Of a stretch of 64,000 nt of DNA, positions 45,829 to 55,772 are shown in pieces (the first letter of the stretch is position 1; every line of letters starts with the position of its first letter). Origin of the DNA: Pediococcus parvulus (GTDB lineage: Bacteria; Bacillota; Bacilli; Lactobacillales; Lactobacillaceae); NCBI RefSeq assembly GCF_007990205.1, contig NZ_BJWE01000001.1, positions 62,001-126,000 of the forward strand, in the 5' to 3' direction. The translations under genes were made by a program, and so were the position numbers. The notes beneath the pieces are model-generated. The model saw only the letters and a program-made list of their open reading frames with translations. It had not been told where the DNA came from and searched no databases.

Positions 45829-45861
45829 TTGAGACCGGAACAAAACATTCCAGTCTCAAAA
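45829..45861 (-). terminator. weak hairpin after acpP
   Basis: On minus GAGAC-t-GGAA pairs with TTCC-g-GTCTC, followed by an AATTTG sequence without a strong T run, so it may be only partly effective. Confidence 0.5.
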
Positions 45862-45872
45862 GTGGTCATTTT

Positions 45873-46118
45873 TTATTTCTTTTGATTGGCGGTAATGAAA
45901 TCAACTGCTTCACCGACTGTGGAAAGCTTTTCAGCATCCTCATCAGAAATTTCCGCGCCAAATGTATCTTCCAATTCAAGAACAAATTCAACAATATCAA
46001 TTGAATCTGCGTTCAAATCAGTTTTAAAGTTCAAATCGTTTGTAACTTTTGCTTTATCGACATCAAAATGATCCACAATGATATCGGTAATCTTGGTAAA
46101 TACCTCTTCTTTAGTCAT
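45873..46118 (-). CDS. acpP: acyl carrier protein
   Basis: An 81-residue carrier for fatty acid synthesis. The phosphopantetheine Ser is in [20 protein letters not shown] 46118 gives [18 protein letters not shown], the normal N-terminus; an upstream in-frame ATG at 46187 adds 23 unlike residues. It follows plsX, as usual. Confidence 0.95.
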   Translation of the reverse strand: MTKEEVFTKITDIIVDHFDVDKAKVTNDLNFKTDLNADSIDIVEFVLELEDTFGAEISDEDAEKLSTVGEAVDFITANQKK

Positions 46119-46198
46119 GTGATACTCCTTATATCTTTTAATTACATCAGATAAGTTTAATGTTTTTCTTGGGTATTGTCCACCCAAAATGAGAAGAT

Positions 46199-47209
46199 TT
46201 ATTTTTTATCAGTTGGCCGCGCTGCAAAATAGTCTGCCAAATTCTGAGTCAAATTTGATTTAACCATCGAGCGGAGTTGACGTAAAGCATTAGATACCTG
46301 AATCTCATTACTTGATCCATGTGCTTTAACAACCGGCGCTTTTACACCTAACAGAACCGCACCACCATGTTTTGAATAATCCATTTTATCTTGAATCACT
46401 TTAAAAGCCGGCTTTAACAGCATTCCACCCAATTTGACCTGCACGCCAGAATCCAAAATAGTATGTTTGATTAATTTTAGCATCGATAAGGCGGTTCCTT
46501 CTGTATTTTTAAGAACCGCATTGCCTGTAAAACCATCCGTAACCACAACATCTGCCTTACCGGCTAAAAGCTCACGAGACTCAATATTACCCACGAAATT
46601 CAAGTTAGGATCGTCTTTGAGTACCTGGTAGGTCTCTTTATGCAGCGGATCACCTTTGTCTTCTTCAGCACCGTTATTTAATAAAGCAATCCTTGGATTC
46701 GTGACCCCCATTACGTTACTACTGTAAAAGTTACCGAGGACAGCAAACTGCTGCAAATTCTTCACTTTGCTTTCCGCATTTGCTCCAACATCTAGCATCG
46801 TAAATGAATCTGGTGAACCCTCTAATGCAGGTAGCGTCGTGGTCATTCCTGGTCGATTAATCCCTTTAATTCTGCCAATAATAAATAAACTCGCAGCTAA
46901 TAATGCTCCCGTATTACCGGCTGAAAATAGTGCATCAGCTTTTCCCTCTTTAACAGCTTGAGCGGCTAACACCAAAGAAGAGGTCTTTTTTTGACGTACC
47001 GCCCGAACCGGTTCATCACCCATCGCAATTTCTGAATCTGTATGAACAATGGTAATCCGTTCACCATTGTTAAGATATTTTTTTATCTGATCTTCTTTAC
47101 CAAACAGGGTAAATTTAACATCTGAATACTTGTCCCTGGCCAGCTCAACGCCTTGAACAATTTTTTCTGGTGCATAGTCGCCACCCATAGCATCAATTGC
47201 TAATTTCAT
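46199..47209 (-). CDS. plsX: phosphate acyltransferase PlsX
   Basis: Makes acyl-phosphate from acyl-ACP for phospholipid synthesis. 336 residues with [45 protein letters not shown] and [16 protein letters not shown]. Its neighbours recG and acpP are standard. Confidence 0.96.
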   Translation of the reverse strand: MKLAIDAMGGDYAPEKIVQGVELARDKYSDVKFTLFGKEDQIKKYLNNGERITIVHTDSEIAMGDEPVRAVRQKKTSSLVLAAQAVKEGKADALFSAGNTGALLAASLFIIGRIKGINRPGMTTTLPALEGSPDSFTMLDVGANAESKVKNLQQFAVLGNFYSSNVMGVTNPRIALLNNGAEEDKGDPLHKETYQVLKDDPNLNFVGNIESRELLAGKADVVVTDGFTGNAVLKNTEGTALSMLKLIKHTILDSGVQVKLGGMLLKPAFKVIQDKMDYSKHGGAVLLGVKAPVVKAHGSSNEIQVSNALRQLRSMVKSNLTQNLADYFAARPTDKK

Positions 47210-47229
47210 TTTTATCCCTCATTTTCAAA

Positions 47230-49281
47230 TTAATCAAAATTGGCATTTTTTTGCATAACAATCGTTAAATAATCACTTAATTTTCTAAATTGCTTGTCTA
47301 TTTGCCAATCTTCTTCGTTCACAATTTTACTAGCCTCTAGTTGCGCCGTTTGCAACGCCCCAATATCCACGACGGGGTCGCCAACTCGAAACTCAGGAAT
47401 ACCTGACTGTTTACTTCCAAACACGTCACCAGAACCCCGAAGTTGCAAATCAGCCTGGGAAATTTTAAACCCATCGTTCGATTGAGTCATAATCTTCATG
47501 CGTTTAATCCCAGTCTCATTTTTAGGATCAGCCACCAAGATACAGTAAGCCTGATCTTGTCCACGTCCAACGCGTCCCCGTAATTGATGCAATTGTGCTA
47601 ATCCAAACCGATCGGCATCATAAATAATCATGACTGTTACGTTGGGGACATCCACCCCTACTTCAATAACAGTGGTTGAGACTAAAAGCTGAAATTCATT
47701 GTCCTTAAATTGACGCATAATTTCATCTTTTTCATTAGGCTTCATTCTACCATGAAGCAAACCAACTTTATAAGTTGGTTCAAATTCGGTTTGCAATTGA
47801 TCGTAGAGTGCCATCGCATTTTTCAAATCTAAAGATTCTGATTCTTCAATTAATGGTGTAACCACAAACGCTTGGTGACCAGCTTTAAATTGTTTTTTCA
47901 CAAAATCCAGCATACCACGCACATTACTATTTTTGACCCAGCTAGTTAACACTGGTTTTCGACCATTAGGCATTTGATCAATCGTGGAAACATCCATTTC
48001 CCCATAGGCTGTGATTGCCAAAGTTCGGGGAATTGGCGTTGCTGTCATTGCCAAAACATCAACATCAGCACCCTTTTTGCGCAAGGTTTCCCGTTGTTTA
48101 ACCCCAAAACGGTGCTGTTCATCAATAATAACTAAGCCGAGCTTTTTAAACTTGACATCATCTTGAATCAACGCATGGGTCCCAATCACTAGATTGATAT
48201 CACCCTGTTCAATTCCCGCCAATAACGCCCGTCGTTGCTTGGACTTTGAGCCAGAAGCGCCGGTCAACAGACCTATATTCACACCCATCCCTTCGAATAT
48301 CTTGGTGAGGTTGTTGGCATGTTGCTCGGCCAAAATTTCTGTGGGCGCCATTAAGGCCGTTTGGTAGCCCGCTGTAATTGCTGCAAACATGACAATTGCT
48401 GCCACAATTGTTTTTCCGCTCCCAACATCACCTTGCAACAGGCGGTTCATTCTAATCGGCCGTTTGAGGTCATAACAAATTTCATTAACCACGCGTTTTT
48501 GGGCATCCGTCAATTCATATGGCAAACTCGCAATGAATTTTTTTAATTCATCAATATTGTATTCAATAGCCGTTCCATTTTCTGTTTGATCTCGTTTTTT
48601 GAGTACTTGTAATTCCATTTGAAAAACGAAAAACTCTTCAAAAGTTGCCGTTCGCCGGGCAATTTTTGCCGATTTTAAATCGTCAGGAAAATGTAAATCA
48701 TGAATCATTGTTTTGCGATCAATTAATCGGTACTTCTCAATTAACGTTTCTGGAATAATATTAGCAATTTTATCTTGAAATTGTTCAAAAGTTTGCGTAA
48801 CCAATTTTTTTATCGTGTTTTGGCGAATATGTTGACTAGCAGGGTACACCGCATCAATTTCTGAAGAATCACCGCTTGAAAATGGCAATAATTTCATTCC
48901 AGTTAAACTTCGACGTCGTGCATCCCATTTGCCATAGACGGCAAACCTTTCATCAATTGTGACTTGTTTTTTTATCCAGGGTTGATTAAAAAAAGTGACC
49001 ATAACAGATTCTTGATCGGTTAATAGACGAAAATTCAGGCGATTCTTTTTTCTGCCATAACGGGCAATAACCGGCTCTGAAGCTACAGTACCCTCTAAGG
49101 TTACTTTTTGTTGATCCACTAAGTCCGCCATGTTTTGAGGTCGTAAATCCTCATAACGAAACGGAAAATAAAGTAACAAATCTTCAATTGTATAAATCCC
49201 TAACTCATTTAGTGCTTTTGCGCGTTGTAGCCCAACGCCGCTAAGAACTGAAATGGGTGAGAAAATTGTGTTTTCAGTCAT
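47230..49281 (-). CDS. recG: ATP-dependent DNA helicase RecG
   Basis: Fork-reversing helicase, 683 residues. An N-terminal wedge OB-fold domain (about residues 1-150), then motor domains with GDVGSGKTIVAAIVMF (Walker A), DEQHRFGVKQRETL (DExH), TATPIPRTLAITAYGE and the C-terminal QLRGRVGRG. All motifs are intact. Confidence 0.97.
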   Translation of the reverse strand: MTENTIFSPISVLSGVGLQRAKALNELGIYTIEDLLLYFPFRYEDLRPQNMADLVDQQKVTLEGTVASEPVIARYGRKKNRLNFRLLTDQESVMVTFFNQPWIKKQVTIDERFAVYGKWDARRRSLTGMKLLPFSSGDSSEIDAVYPASQHIRQNTIKKLVTQTFEQFQDKIANIIPETLIEKYRLIDRKTMIHDLHFPDDLKSAKIARRTATFEEFFVFQMELQVLKKRDQTENGTAIEYNIDELKKFIASLPYELTDAQKRVVNEICYDLKRPIRMNRLLQGDVGSGKTIVAAIVMFAAITAGYQTALMAPTEILAEQHANNLTKIFEGMGVNIGLLTGASGSKSKQRRALLAGIEQGDINLVIGTHALIQDDVKFKKLGLVIIDEQHRFGVKQRETLRKKGADVDVLAMTATPIPRTLAITAYGEMDVSTIDQMPNGRKPVLTSWVKNSNVRGMLDFVKKQFKAGHQAFVVTPLIEESESLDLKNAMALYDQLQTEFEPTYKVGLLHGRMKPNEKDEIMRQFKDNEFQLLVSTTVIEVGVDVPNVTVMIIYDADRFGLAQLHQLRGRVGRGQDQAYCILVADPKNETGIKRMKIMTQSNDGFKISQADLQLRGSGDVFGSKQSGIPEFRVGDPVVDIGALQTAQLEASKIVNEEDWQIDKQFRKLSDYLTIVMQKNANFD

Positions 49282-49298
49282 ACATCGACTCCCTAACT

Positions 49299-49330
49299 AC
49301 AAAAAGAGGCTGACAAATTTCCAACCTCTT
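49299..49330 (-). terminator. terminator between yloV and recG
   Basis: On minus AGAGG-t-TG pairs with CA-g-CCTCT, followed by five T. Confidence 0.7.
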
Positions 49331-49338
49331 CACATTAC

Positions 49339-51021
49339 TTATTCAACTGAGACAATAAACGGATATACCGGCTGATCGCCTTCATGAACTTCAATTTCAA
49401 GTTCATCGTCTAATGCTTGAACGATACTCTCAAGTTTTTCAGCATCGGCCCTTTTAGCATCTTTGCCATAAATGATAGTCACAATTTCACTATCCTCATC
49501 CAGCATCAATTTAACCATTTCACTGGCCGCTTCAAGGATTGTCGGTTTTGTAGTGGCAATTGTGCCATCAATGATACCCATGAAATTGCCCTTTTTAATC
49601 GTTTTGCCCTGCACTGTCGTGTCCCGAATAGCAGTTGTGACTTCACCATTTTTAACAGAAGATAAATTATCTTCCATTGCAGTGACATTATCATCTAGTT
49701 TGCTATCCGGATTAAAGCCCATTAAAGCTGTCATTCCTTGTGAAATATTACGACTATGCACAATTTTAGCTGGAATGTCCGCCACTTCAATTGCCTGCTC
49801 AGCGGCTAAAAAGATATTTTTATTATTTGGTAAAATAATTGCCCGTTTCGCATGGGACTCATTAATTGCCGAAACAATATCCGCAGTACTTGGATTCATA
49901 GTTTGTCCGCCACTAATAATGTGGGTCACCCCAAGACTTCGGAACAACTTATCAACACCTTCGCCAGAAGCAATTGCAATGATCGCCGTTCCGTTTGTAT
50001 CCGGAACTGTCTGTTCTGCTTCAACTGGATCGTCTTTTTCAATGATTTCTTCTTGCTGCTGACGCATGTTATCGACCTTAACTGTTGCAAGATCACCAAA
50101 CTGCTGTCCCCAAGCCAATACTTTGCCAGGATGTTCAGTATGCACATGCACTTTAACGACATCATCATCATTAACAACTAAAAGTGAATCACCCAATTTA
50201 GCCAGATAATTATAAAAGGTATCGTAGTCAAAATCTTGTTCGACTTGTAATCCCTTGCCGATTCGAACCATAATTTGTGTACAGTAACCGTATTTGATAT
50301 CAGCGGGATCAATCTTACCTTGAACACTTTGATGATGTTTAGCATCGACCATTTCATCCATCTGTTCTTCATCAGGTTGGTCCACTTCCGCTTCTGTACG
50401 ACCGTTCAAAACATCATCAAAAGCATCAAAAACAAACGTCAAACCTTGACCACCAGAATCCACAACCCCAACTTCTTTTAAGACTGGCAAAAGATCGGTT
50501 GTCTTTTTCAAAGCTTCTTTACCAGCTTTTGTGACAGCATCCATAACATAAACAATATCATCTTTTTCTTCAGCAGCGTCATTTCCTGCCTTAGCGGCTT
50601 CTCGGATGACAGTTAGAATAGTTCCTTCGGTTGGTTTCATAACGGCCTTATAGGCTGTCTGAGCCCCGTCAGCGAACGCCTGCGCCAAATCATCAGCATT
50701 TAAAGTTGCTTTATCTTCCACACTTTTAGAAAATCCACGAAAAATCTGAGATAAAATCACACCAGAATTACCCCGGGCACCCATCAAGAGGCCTTTAGCA
50801 AGTGCACCAGCCAATTTACCAACATGTTCGCTTGGTTCATCCATTTCATACTTTGCGCCGCTCTCCATTGATAAACTCATGTTTGTCCCAGTATCACCAT
50901 CGGGAACTGGGAAAACATTTAATGAGTTAATAAAATCGGCATTACGTTTTAACTTTCGCGCACTTGCCTGAATCATTTGATCAAATTCTTGGTTCGTGAT
51001 TTCAGTAGTTGCCACTTTCAA
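49339..51021 (-). CDS. FakA/YloV-type DAK2 fatty-acid kinase subunit
   Basis: A 560-residue protein with an N-terminal DhaL/DAK2 ATP-binding domain (VFPVPDGDTGTNMSLSM near residue 40; GARGNSGVILSQIFRG near 80), a middle domain and a C-terminal DAK1-like part. The family includes FakA, which with the fatty-acid-binding FakB phosphorylates exogenous fatty acids at the membrane. The yloU-yloV-recG order is conserved. Confidence 0.92.
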   Translation of the reverse strand: MKVATTEITNQEFDQMIQASARKLKRNADFINSLNVFPVPDGDTGTNMSLSMESGAKYEMDEPSEHVGKLAGALAKGLLMGARGNSGVILSQIFRGFSKSVEDKATLNADDLAQAFADGAQTAYKAVMKPTEGTILTVIREAAKAGNDAAEEKDDIVYVMDAVTKAGKEALKKTTDLLPVLKEVGVVDSGGQGLTFVFDAFDDVLNGRTEAEVDQPDEEQMDEMVDAKHHQSVQGKIDPADIKYGYCTQIMVRIGKGLQVEQDFDYDTFYNYLAKLGDSLLVVNDDDVVKVHVHTEHPGKVLAWGQQFGDLATVKVDNMRQQQEEIIEKDDPVEAEQTVPDTNGTAIIAIASGEGVDKLFRSLGVTHIISGGQTMNPSTADIVSAINESHAKRAIILPNNKNIFLAAEQAIEVADIPAKIVHSRNISQGMTALMGFNPDSKLDDNVTAMEDNLSSVKNGEVTTAIRDTTVQGKTIKKGNFMGIIDGTIATTKPTILEAASEMVKLMLDEDSEIVTIIYGKDAKRADAEKLESIVQALDDELEIEVHEGDQPVYPFIVSVE

Positions 51022-51054
51022 TTCTAAATTCCTCCTCGTTTTAGTCCTTCGTAA

Positions 51055-51417
51055 CTAGGCTTCTAGTACCTTTACACCCTGGACAAAAACGTTCACAGAG
51101 TTTGCCGAAACACCTAACATTGATTCCAAATTATATTTTACTTTCGATTGCACATTTTTTGAAACTTCAGAAATTTTTGTGCCATAACTGACAACAATGT
51201 ACACATCAATTGCCACACCATTATCTTGTTGACGGACAACAACGCCCTTAGCATAATTTTCTTTACGTAAGATCTCATTTAAATTATCACGAATCTGATT
51301 CTTACTTGCCATACCGACAACACCATAATTATCTGTTGCGGCGCCACCAACAACTGTGGCAATGACATCATTGGATACAACTACAGTTCCATTTTTTGTT
51401 TGAATTTTTACAGCCAT
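51055..51417 (-). CDS. yloU: Asp23/Gls24 family envelope stress protein (YloU)
   Basis: A 120-residue Asp23-family protein, in its standard place before yloV. VVVSNDVIATVVGGAATDNYGVVGM, GVAIDVYIVVSYGTKISEV and VNVFVQGVKVLE are typical. In other Gram-positives the family forms membrane-near assemblies and responds to envelope stress. ATG 51417 follows GGGAGG. Confidence 0.93.
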   Translation of the reverse strand: MAVKIQTKNGTVVVSNDVIATVVGGAATDNYGVVGMASKNQIRDNLNEILRKENYAKGVVVRQQDNGVAIDVYIVVSYGTKISEVSKNVQSKVKYNLESMLGVSANSVNVFVQGVKVLEA

Positions 51418-51809
51418 CAAAAATAGCCTCCCTTAATCGTGATTCTTATATCAACGATATTTTACCATACTTCAACAAACCAAGAAACGCAACCACTTTT
51501 TAGACAATTATTTGTTAATCTCCACCAAAAGGTTATTTCATTGGTATTCAACCGGAAAACTGCTCACTTTTATATGGTTACAAGTAATTAGCTATCGTCA
51601 CGTCGGAAAAATTGTGCTAAACTCATCAAGAACAATTAGTCGCTTAATTAAACCCACTTAAATCTCTACTTATGGTTGTTGAAACGAACTGTCAAGTAAA
51701 ATTACTTGAAAGAAAAGTATTGCAATCGCGGGGCATATATGATAAGTTATTTAGGTGAGTTAAAAAGAATTCTATGATAAATATAGAAGCGACAAAGGAG
51801 GATTTTAAA
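51418..51809. promoter_or_regulatory. divergent control region between yloU and rpmB
   Basis: Nearly 400 bp with no supported gene. On minus a TAAAAT box (51459-51464) probably serves yloU-yloV-recG. On plus a TATGAT box near 51738-51743 may serve rpmB. An 8-bp inverted repeat, TCAAGTAA and TTACTTGA around AA, lies at 51692-51709 and could be an operator. Confidence 0.45.
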
Positions 51810-51995
51810 ATGGCAAAAGACTTTGTCACCGGTCGTCGTACCCACTTTGGTAACACACGTTCACATGCTTTGAACCACAGTCGCCGAAGCTGGAAACCAA
51901 ATTTGCATAAGGTCCGCATTCTTGTGGATGGAAAACCAAAACGTGTTTGGGTTTCTGCTCGAGCATTGAAATCAGGCAAAATTAAACGTGCATAA
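51810..51995 (+). CDS. rpmB: ribosomal protein bL28
   Basis: Large-subunit protein of 61 residues: [20 protein letters not shown], then [14 protein letters not shown]. It carries no zinc-binding Cys. ATG 51810 lies after AGGAGG. It is the only plus-strand gene in this block, as in most Firmicutes. Confidence 0.97.
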   Translation: MAKDFVTGRRTHFGNTRSHALNHSRRSWKPNLHKVRILVDGKPKRVWVSARALKSGKIKRA

Positions 51996-52031
51996 AAAAG
52001 ATTGAAGCTATCAAAGGCTTCAATCTTTTTT
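51994..52031. terminator. terminator after rpmB
   Basis: AAAAAAGATTGAAG pairs perfectly with CTTCAATCTTTTTT around a nine-base loop; works on both strands between convergent rpmB and thiN. Confidence 0.92.
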
Positions 52032-52047
52032 ATTTGTACTTATTTTT

Positions 52048-52695
52048 TTATTTAGGTAAATCACGACTATAAATGGCCGCCACCATTCCTGCTGAAAAAC
52101 TAATTGTAGCTTTCTCACTAATGAACTCATTGCTGACATAAACAATCGGATTCTCATCAGATTGTTTATGTAATCGATATTTTTCATCTGGTAAGGTTAG
52201 ATTCCCCACGTTACCTAAAGTGACAATTGATAAATACTTATATTGCGGCTGTTTCAGCAAAACATGTTTTCCCGGATTAAAAAACAAAAAAACATTCTGT
52301 CGATCTATCAATTGGACTTGTTGCGCATATTTTCTAAATTGTGGCTTTAAAAACATAAAAAAATTACTCAAAAAATGATCTTGCCGACCACCCGTCGCCC
52401 CATAAATTTTTACTTCATCAGCATGCAGCAATGTAAAAGCTTTGGATACTGCCAATTCGGTATCTGTATCATCTTTAATAGGATTGACTTGGATAATCTT
52501 CGGCACAAGACGTTTTATTTCTGAGAATTCTGTTTTGCTCATGGAGTCAAAATCGCCAATTGCAATTTGAGGCACAATGTGTTGACGTAACAAAAACAGG
52601 CTTCCCCGATCAACGCCAATCCAGTTTTCTTTTTGATTAAAGATCTTTTCTGGATAGAACTGTTGGGGTCCACCTGCTAATATATTTACTTGCAT
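52048..52695 (-). CDS. thiN: thiamine pyrophosphokinase
   Basis: Transfers pyrophosphate from ATP to thiamine. 215 residues with GVDRGSLFLL, IGDFDSMSKTE, KDDTDTELAVSKAF and GATGGRQDHFLSN, the acidic metal and nucleotide sites. The start overlaps the rpe stop by one base. Confidence 0.94.
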   Translation of the reverse strand: MQVNILAGGPQQFYPEKIFNQKENWIGVDRGSLFLLRQHIVPQIAIGDFDSMSKTEFSEIKRLVPKIIQVNPIKDDTDTELAVSKAFTLLHADEVKIYGATGGRQDHFLSNFFMFLKPQFRKYAQQVQLIDRQNVFLFFNPGKHVLLKQPQYKYLSIVTLGNVGNLTLPDEKYRLHKQSDENPIVYVSNEFISEKATISFSAGMVAAIYSRDLPK

Positions 52696-53351
52696 TAATC
52701 TGTCGTCCTCGTTTTAAGCTTTTTAATTTGTGCGATTGGATCCTCACTATTGAATACATACGATCCGGCCACCGCAATGTCTGCTCCCGCCTTATAAACT
52801 GAAGCTACATTTTCATCATTAATTCCCCCGTCAACTTCAATCGTAAAATTATTCTCACCAGTTTGACGAAGCTGATTAAGACGTTGAATTTTAGGCAACA
52901 TTTGAGAGATGAATTTCTGACCTCCAAAACCTGGGTTCACGGTCATAACAAGTACCTGATCCACAATCGGCAAAACATCTTCCACCAAGCTGATAGGAGT
53001 TCCCGGATTCAACACAACTTCAGCTTTTACACCATGTTGTTTGATCATTTCTAAAGCCCGATAAATATGTGGCGTACTTTCAACGTGGACACCCACAATG
53101 TCGGCACCTGCCTGACAAAACTGAGTAACAAATCTTTCTGGATTTTCAATCATTAAATGACAGTCCAATGGCATACTTGTGATTGGTCGAATTGCTTCAA
53201 CCATTCCTGGACCAAAGCTTAAATTAGGGACAAATTGACCATCCATTACATCAATATGTAAAAGGTCTGCCCCACCTTTTTGAGCAATTTCAATATCCGG
53301 TTTTAAGTCTACAAAATTAGCACTTAAAATTGATGGCGAAACTTTAATCAT
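52695..53351 (-). CDS. rpe: ribulose-phosphate 3-epimerase
   Basis: Interconverts ribulose-5- and xylulose-5-phosphate. The 218-residue barrel shows SILSANFVDL, HIDVMDGQFVPNLSFGP, CHLMIENPE, MTVNPGFGGQKFI and EVDGGINDENV. It is intact, unlike the paralogous remnant at 37800-38307. It overlaps thiN by one base and begins 4 bp after rsgA. Confidence 0.96.
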   Translation of the reverse strand: MIKVSPSILSANFVDLKPDIEIAQKGGADLLHIDVMDGQFVPNLSFGPGMVEAIRPITSMPLDCHLMIENPERFVTQFCQAGADIVGVHVESTPHIYRALEMIKQHGVKAEVVLNPGTPISLVEDVLPIVDQVLVMTVNPGFGGQKFISQMLPKIQRLNQLRQTGENNFTIEVDGGINDENVASVYKAGADIAVAGSYVFNSEDPIAQIKKLKTRTTD

Positions 53352-53354
53352 AAC

Positions 53355-54272
53355 TTATTTCCCCTTTTTCTTAGAATAGCCTTTGCGCTGATAATCTGGC
53401 TTTTGGTCTTTAATAAGGTTAAAAAATTGAACGTAATTTTCATACCGACTTGGCATGATTTGGCCATCTTCTAAAGCTTTTTTGACAGCACAATTCGGTT
53501 CGTTAATGTGTAAACATTCTCGGAATCGACAGTTTAAACCAATTTGAGCAATTTCTGGAAACAGCTCCTTAAGATCCTCCAAACGCATTTCAAAAACTGT
53601 ATAACTTGAAAATCCTGGCGTGTCAGCTACCAATCCATCACCAACTGGGAATAAAGCCACTTTTCTAGTTGTATGTTTCCCACGATTGAGAGCTTGTGAA
53701 ACCTCACCCGTCTGTAAAGCCAGTCTCGAATCAATATGATTTAAAAGAGTTGATTTGCCAGCACCTGTTTGGCCCATAAAAATAGTTAGCTTATTGGCAA
53801 ACAAGGCCTTTAAACTTGCAAGATCTTCAGAATCAAAAGCTTGCCAAGCTAGATAAACCTCATAACCAATTTTCCGATAACCATCGGCCATTTGTTCTAA
53901 ATGTGCTTGCTTGTTTTCGGGAGTCAAATCACCCTTTGTAAAATAAATAATTGGAGAAATTCCCTTTTCTTCCAAAGTCACTAACTGTCGATCCAGCAGG
54001 TTCGCAGAAAAATCTGGTTGCACACAAGCCGTCACGACGACCGCTTGATCAATGTTCGCTAAAGGTGGCCGAACTAATTCATTTCGGCGTGATTCAATTT
54101 TTAAAATGTACCCTTCGTTTTTGGCATGGCCTTCAAATTCAACCCAATCGCCCACAAGAGGAGAAATTTTCTGTTTACGAAAATTTCCCCGCGCTCTTGT
54201 ACGAAAAATTTTGTCCTCACTCTTAACGTCGTAAAAACCACTTAAAGATTGAATAATCTGTCCTTTTTGCAT
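53355..54272 (-). CDS. rsgA: ribosome small-subunit GTPase RsgA
   Basis: Circularly permuted GTPase for late 30S maturation. An N-terminal OB fold (to about residue 70), then TKGDL (G4) before the Walker A MGQTGAGKSTLLN, DTPGFSSY, and the C-terminal zinc site in CRFRECLHINEPNC. 305 residues, normal. Confidence 0.96.
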   Translation of the reverse strand: MQKGQIIQSLSGFYDVKSEDKIFRTRARGNFRKQKISPLVGDWVEFEGHAKNEGYILKIESRRNELVRPPLANIDQAVVVTACVQPDFSANLLDRQLVTLEEKGISPIIYFTKGDLTPENKQAHLEQMADGYRKIGYEVYLAWQAFDSEDLASLKALFANKLTIFMGQTGAGKSTLLNHIDSRLALQTGEVSQALNRGKHTTRKVALFPVGDGLVADTPGFSSYTVFEMRLEDLKELFPEIAQIGLNCRFRECLHINEPNCAVKKALEDGQIMPSRYENYVQFFNLIKDQKPDYQRKGYSKKKGK

Positions 54273-54287
54273 TAAAACCCTCCAACT

Positions 54288-55772
54288 CTATTTAGTTACC
54301 GAAAAGCTGATCGTCGTGGCTCTGGGCACCACAACCTGATCAGGAACCACACTTTGATAAATAATTTTTCCACGATCAAATTGAGTAGTTTGAATAGATC
54401 GTTTTTTGACCTTGAACCCTTTTGCTCGTAATTTTTTGGCAACTTTGGCATATGAATTGCCAATGTAGTTATCGACCACATAGCTATTAGGTCCCTGACT
54501 AATCACCACATTCACTGCCACGCCCGCCTGAACCTGCTTTTTCTTACGTGGAAGTGTTTCAACCACTCGTTTATAGTCAATTTTTTGATCTCCAGTCCGT
54601 GTAATCTGTCCTACTTTAAGATCATGTTTCTTTAATACCGCCGTTGCTTGTGCCTGTGTTAACCCAGTAACATTTGGAATCGTCACAACCTTGGGAAAAC
54701 TCAAATAAAATGCTAATCCAATGCCAAAAATAAATAAAATTAGCAATCCAAAAAAGAATGCTATTTTTTTCCGGAGCGGATGACGATTTCTTCTTTTTTT
54801 GCTTTTAGTTGGCTGCTGATCCTTTGAACCATTTTGGGAAATAGCCTTCACCTCAGCCACATCTTTTGGATTTGGTTGAAAATCAGAGGCATCCGCAATA
54901 ATCGTTTCATCCGTTAGAGACGGTGCAATAAAACGACTGTCTTCAGCTCGCCTTACTGACAGTGCCGTACTAAGGTCGTCTGCCATCTCAGAAACTGAAT
55001 TATAGCGATCAAACGGATTTTTAGCCGTTGCTTTTAAAACCACATTTTCCAAAGCTTGCGGTATTCGCGGATCAAAATCTCGAACATAAGGAATTTGATT
55101 CTGATAATGTTTAATTGCGATGGATACCGCGTTCTCCCCTTCAAAAGGGACACGACCCGTTAACATTTCATAAAGAATAATTCCCAATGAATAGATATCG
55201 GACCGTTTGGTCGCTAAATGACCACGAGCCTGCTCTGGTGATAAATAGTGAACCGAGCCCACGACGGCATTTGTCTGGGTAAGCGTTTGTTCTTCTTGAG
55301 CCAGGGCAACTCCAAAATCAGAAATTTTAGCATTTCCTTTTTTATCCATTAAAACATTTTGCGGTTTTAAATCGCGATGAATAATATCATGAGCATGGGC
55401 CGTTGCGACACCACTTAAAATTTGTTCCATGATATCAATCACTTGCTGATAGGGAATTGGAAAGTGTTCCTTAATATATTGTTTTAGATCCGTTCCATCA
55501 ACATATTCCATTACCAAATAATGGATGCCGTTATCTTCCCCTACGTCATAAACACTGACAATATTAGGATGCACTAATTCTGTTGTTGATAGGGCCTCGC
55601 GCTGAAACCGTTGAATTGTCTTATCATCATTTTGAAGATCAAAACGTAATAATTTAACCGCTACATTTCGGTTCAAAATTAAATCGTGAGCCAAATAAAC
55701 GTCTGCCATCCCACCTTCGCCAAGTGAGCTAATAATGCGATATCTCCCATTAAGCGTTTGATTAGGTGTCAT
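54288..55772 (-). CDS. prkC: PASTA-domain serine/threonine kinase PrkC
   Basis: Membrane Hanks-type kinase that senses cell-wall fragments. The cytosolic kinase domain (about residues 10-270) has GEGGMADVYLA, VAVKLL, HRDLKPQNVLMD and DFGVA. A basic linker precedes one membrane segment (about residues 335-357). Two PASTA repeats follow outside (VTIPNVTGLT through ISQG, and VDNYIGNSYAKV to the end), fewer than the three or four of many relatives. It is one base after the stp stop, the standard pair. Confidence 0.95.
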   Translation of the reverse strand: MTPNQTLNGRYRIISSLGEGGMADVYLAHDLILNRNVAVKLLRFDLQNDDKTIQRFQREALSTTELVHPNIVSVYDVGEDNGIHYLVMEYVDGTDLKQYIKEHFPIPYQQVIDIMEQILSGVATAHAHDIIHRDLKPQNVLMDKKGNAKISDFGVALAQEEQTLTQTNAVVGSVHYLSPEQARGHLATKRSDIYSLGIILYEMLTGRVPFEGENAVSIAIKHYQNQIPYVRDFDPRIPQALENVVLKATAKNPFDRYNSVSEMADDLSTALSVRRAEDSRFIAPSLTDETIIADASDFQPNPKDVAEVKAISQNGSKDQQPTKSKKRRNRHPLRKKIAFFFGLLILFIFGIGLAFYLSFPKVVTIPNVTGLTQAQATAVLKKHDLKVGQITRTGDQKIDYKRVVETLPRKKKQVQAGVAVNVVISQGPNSYVVDNYIGNSYAKVAKKLRAKGFKVKKRSIQTTQFDRGKIIYQSVVPDQVVVPRATTISFSVTK

